From Rhabditoides inermis (taxonomy: Eukaryota; Nematoda; Chromadorea; Rhabditida; Rhabditidae): DNA of 64,000 bases. The translations under genes and the position numbers were made by a program. The notes below the pieces were generated by a model. That model was not told the origin of the DNA. It worked only from the letters and a program-made list of their open reading frames with translations, and did not search any database. The stretch spans positions 434,001 to 498,000 of the forward strand of contig CAWZYM010000089.1 of NCBI GenBank assembly GCA_963966185.1, read 5' to 3'. Shown one piece after another: positions 62,716 through 64,000 of the stretch. Every line of letters begins with the position of its first letter. Positions within the stretch are counted from its first letter, which is position 1.

Positions 62716-63250
62716 CATCTTTCAGGCGTCCCACCTGGACTCGGAGGGTCGATTCGCCGAGGCGATCACCAAATATGGCGAGGGAATGGAGCGGCTAGAG
62801 CACAGCTGCAGGTGCGTTCACACTCTTTTCCTCTTTTGAACTCTTGTATTCATAACTTTTCATGGCGCCATGGAATTGGATGATCCTTCACCCGAAATAG
62901 CTTGTTTTAATCAGAAAGCCAAAACTAACAAAATCTGACGTTTGAAAATAGCTAGGCTATGCGATAGATGGTCTTCTCTCCCCGCAGAGTTTTCATAAGG
63001 CTCTTGGGACTCAGGGAGGAGGGCACTTTTACCTTTACCTGGCCACACCCCTATCGGTGGTTCAGTGGTAGAATGCTCACACACTTGAACACTTGAACTT
63101 GAACACCCCCGTCGCGTTTTCAGTTTCATGTCTGACGTGGACCCGTTCAAGCGCACACTGCGCGCCAAGATTGACGAGTGCGCGGAGAGAGTGCGCAAGA
63201 TCCAGCAGGCCATCCGCAAGCAGGAGGAGGAGAGGAAGAAGCAGCCCGAG
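62547..63250 (+). CDS. Second MIT-domain gene, 5' exons only (89 codons in window)
   Basis: Exons: 62547-62600, 62726-62811, 63124-63250, with GT-AG introns. The frame is open to the last donor and the gene continues past 64000. The 89 residues are a complete MIT domain: helix 1 DDYINAARRLLDEASHLDSE, helix 2 FAEAITKYGEGMERLE, helix 3 FKRTLRAKIDECAERVRKIQ, then a Lys/Glu-rich linker KQEEERKKQPE. Exon phases (0, 2, 0) and the 86-bp exon 2 match MITD1 upstream. The next domain lies outside the window, so it could be a second MITD1, a VPS4/spastin-like ATPase, a kinase or another MIT protein. The start could be ATG 62538, three codons earlier in frame; GGGCAAACG after 62547 gives the shorter form. 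ESCRT-III binding is inferred from the domain. Confidence 0.75.
62685..62713 (+). repeat. (GA)n microsatellite in intron 1 of the second MIT gene
   Basis: Pure (AG)n of about 29 bp, 12 bp before the exon 2 acceptor. Confidence 0.95.
63051..63078 (+). pseudogene. 5' half of a tRNA-Gly(GCC), truncated
   Basis: 63051-63078 reads CTATCGGTGGTTCAGTGGTA then GAATGCTC. This matches the acceptor stem 5' strand, D arm and start of the anticodon stem of metazoan tRNA-Gly(GCC) at all but the first two bases, as I recall the family sequence. It includes the internal A box. Where the anticodon GCC loop should follow, there is ACACACTTGAAC, and the T arm with its B box is missing. It lies in intron 2 of the second MIT gene, 45 bp before exon 3. 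It is a fragment, possibly a SINE head or a retro-inserted tRNA half, and not a working tRNA gene. A short ACTTGAAC repeat follows at 63081-63106. Confidence 0.7.
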
Positions 63251-63303
63251 GTGGGAGGGCGGGGCTAGAGGGCCAGGGAGCAGAGGTGTGGGTGTGAAGT
63301 AGA

Positions 63304-63306
<3 letters not shown>

Positions 63307-63370
<64 letters not shown>

Positions 63371-63390
63371 GAGGAGGAGAGGAGAGGAGG
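63307..63390 (+). repeat. (GA)n/(GGA)n microsatellite in intron 3 of the second MIT gene
   Basis: A long (GA)n run becomes AGGAGAGGAGG and ends in GGAAACAGTCTGAG with a second GTGAG donor-like site at 63410. That end resembles the exon 3 end (63221-63255). Confidence 0.9.
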
Positions 63391-63418
63391 AAACAGTCTG
63401 AGGTGAGACGGGGACAGT

Positions 63419-64000
63419 TCAATTCAATTCAATTATTTATCATTGCGTATTCAGAAAACATATGGGGACAAAAATGTGTGGCTGTAATAAGTGGTGCAAC
63501 GTATTCGTGATTAAGATCAAATCAAAGAATGGTAAAACAGATACAAATGCGTATGGGACAATACAACAAGACATATGTATATGAAATGAATGTACTCTGT
63601 TACATATACTGGGGAGACCGTACCCGTATCGATCAGGAAGCGCGGATGCGAGATGGTTCAATCATGCATTTTCTAACCTCCTCTTTGAAAGAACCGGTGT
63701 CTCTGATAGCTATAATGTTAGATGGTAAGGAATTCCATATTCGAAACTTGCGGTGAATGAATGTCTGTGTTCTAACGGACGGATCAAAAGAGGGTACGAT
63801 TCGGTGGCAGTGAGAGTGTCTCGATGATGTGGATATGATATTATAGATGGCAGATGAGTCAAAGACGGTGCGACCGTGTACAATTTTATGTATGTAGGCA
63901 ATATCATTGACTGCTCGTCGTGACTCGAGAGTCTCCAAGCCTAGCAGGCAGAGTCTGGCAGAGTATCCTAGATTGAAAATGCCATTTCTATGGCAGATTC
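63419..64000 (-). mobile_element. 3' end of a CR1/jockey-like LINE, truncated by window edge
   Basis: Reading the - strand from 64000 to the TGA at 63635-63633 gives an open frame of about 120 codons with the usual C-terminal block of non-LTR retrotransposon ORF2. Motifs are YSARLCLLGLETLESRRAVND, IHKIVHG, FIHRKFRIWNSLP and TGSFKEEVRKCM. This corresponds to the family's RL..L.L.SLE.RR..ND, ..KI..G and F..R..R.WNSLP signature after the reverse transcriptase. After the stop, about 200 bp of 3' UTR end at 63435-63419 in a (TTGAA)n tail, next to the GA microsatellite. It lies antisense in intron 3 of the second MIT gene. The RT and endonuclease domains would be beyond 64000. The opposite-strand ORF 63529-63756 is a shadow. 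Confidence 0.85.

Noticed and set aside
63051..63123. Intact tRNA-Gly gene
   Set aside because: The anticodon loop, variable region, T arm and 3' acceptor strand are missing.

Overview
The window is eukaryotic and almost certainly from an invertebrate metazoan. Genes on the right carry GT-AG introns, one gene encodes a recognisable MITD1-family ESCRT cytokinesis protein, and a LINE 3' end and many (GA/CT)n tracts are present. The antisense gene has eight introns of only 40-62 bp, which suits a compact genome such as a nematode's, but I cannot fix the species from sequence alone. There are no bacterial operons, rRNA or intact tRNA genes.

Layout. 1-52886 (83% of the window) is one uninterrupted minisatellite of a ~40-bp unit, about 1,300 copies. 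It has a nested higher-order structure: 40-bp units form blocks of about 1.0, 1.74, 2.01 and 2.18 kb, and these form super-repeats of about 7.2 kb (left) and 10.19 kb (right). Part of the array (13.7-19.7 kb, worst at 18.34-19.67 kb) is full of one-base deletions and looks like poorly polished long-read consensus. 52887-54115 is an unrelated 169/170-bp satellite of seven full units and a partial one, arranged ABCD-ABD. The two satellites meet at a short GGATC overlap. 54116-56934 is gene-poor, with GA/CT microsatellites and a few small repeats.

Genes. 56935-61878 (+) is an eight-exon MITD1 homologue (236 aa). Its 3.4-kb fifth intron contains a complete ten-exon gene on the opposite strand (58079-60994, 801 aa, Lys/Glu/Ser/Pro-rich, not recognised). 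From 62547 (+) begins a second MIT-domain gene whose first three exons share intron phases (0, 2, 0) and an 86-bp second exon with MITD1, so the two look like tandem paralogues. The second gene runs off the window. Its introns hold the 5' half of a tRNA-Gly and, antisense, the 3' end of a CR1/jockey-like LINE (63419-64000).

How they relate. The MIT domain binds ESCRT-III tails and the MITD1 C-terminal domain is membrane-binding, so MITD1 should act in abscission. The neighbouring MIT gene may share a partner or regulation: an 8-bp palindrome, TTTCGAAA, occurs upstream of both. The satellite block shows no coding capacity. Every ORF in it is a by-product of a 40-bp period that steps through all three frames.
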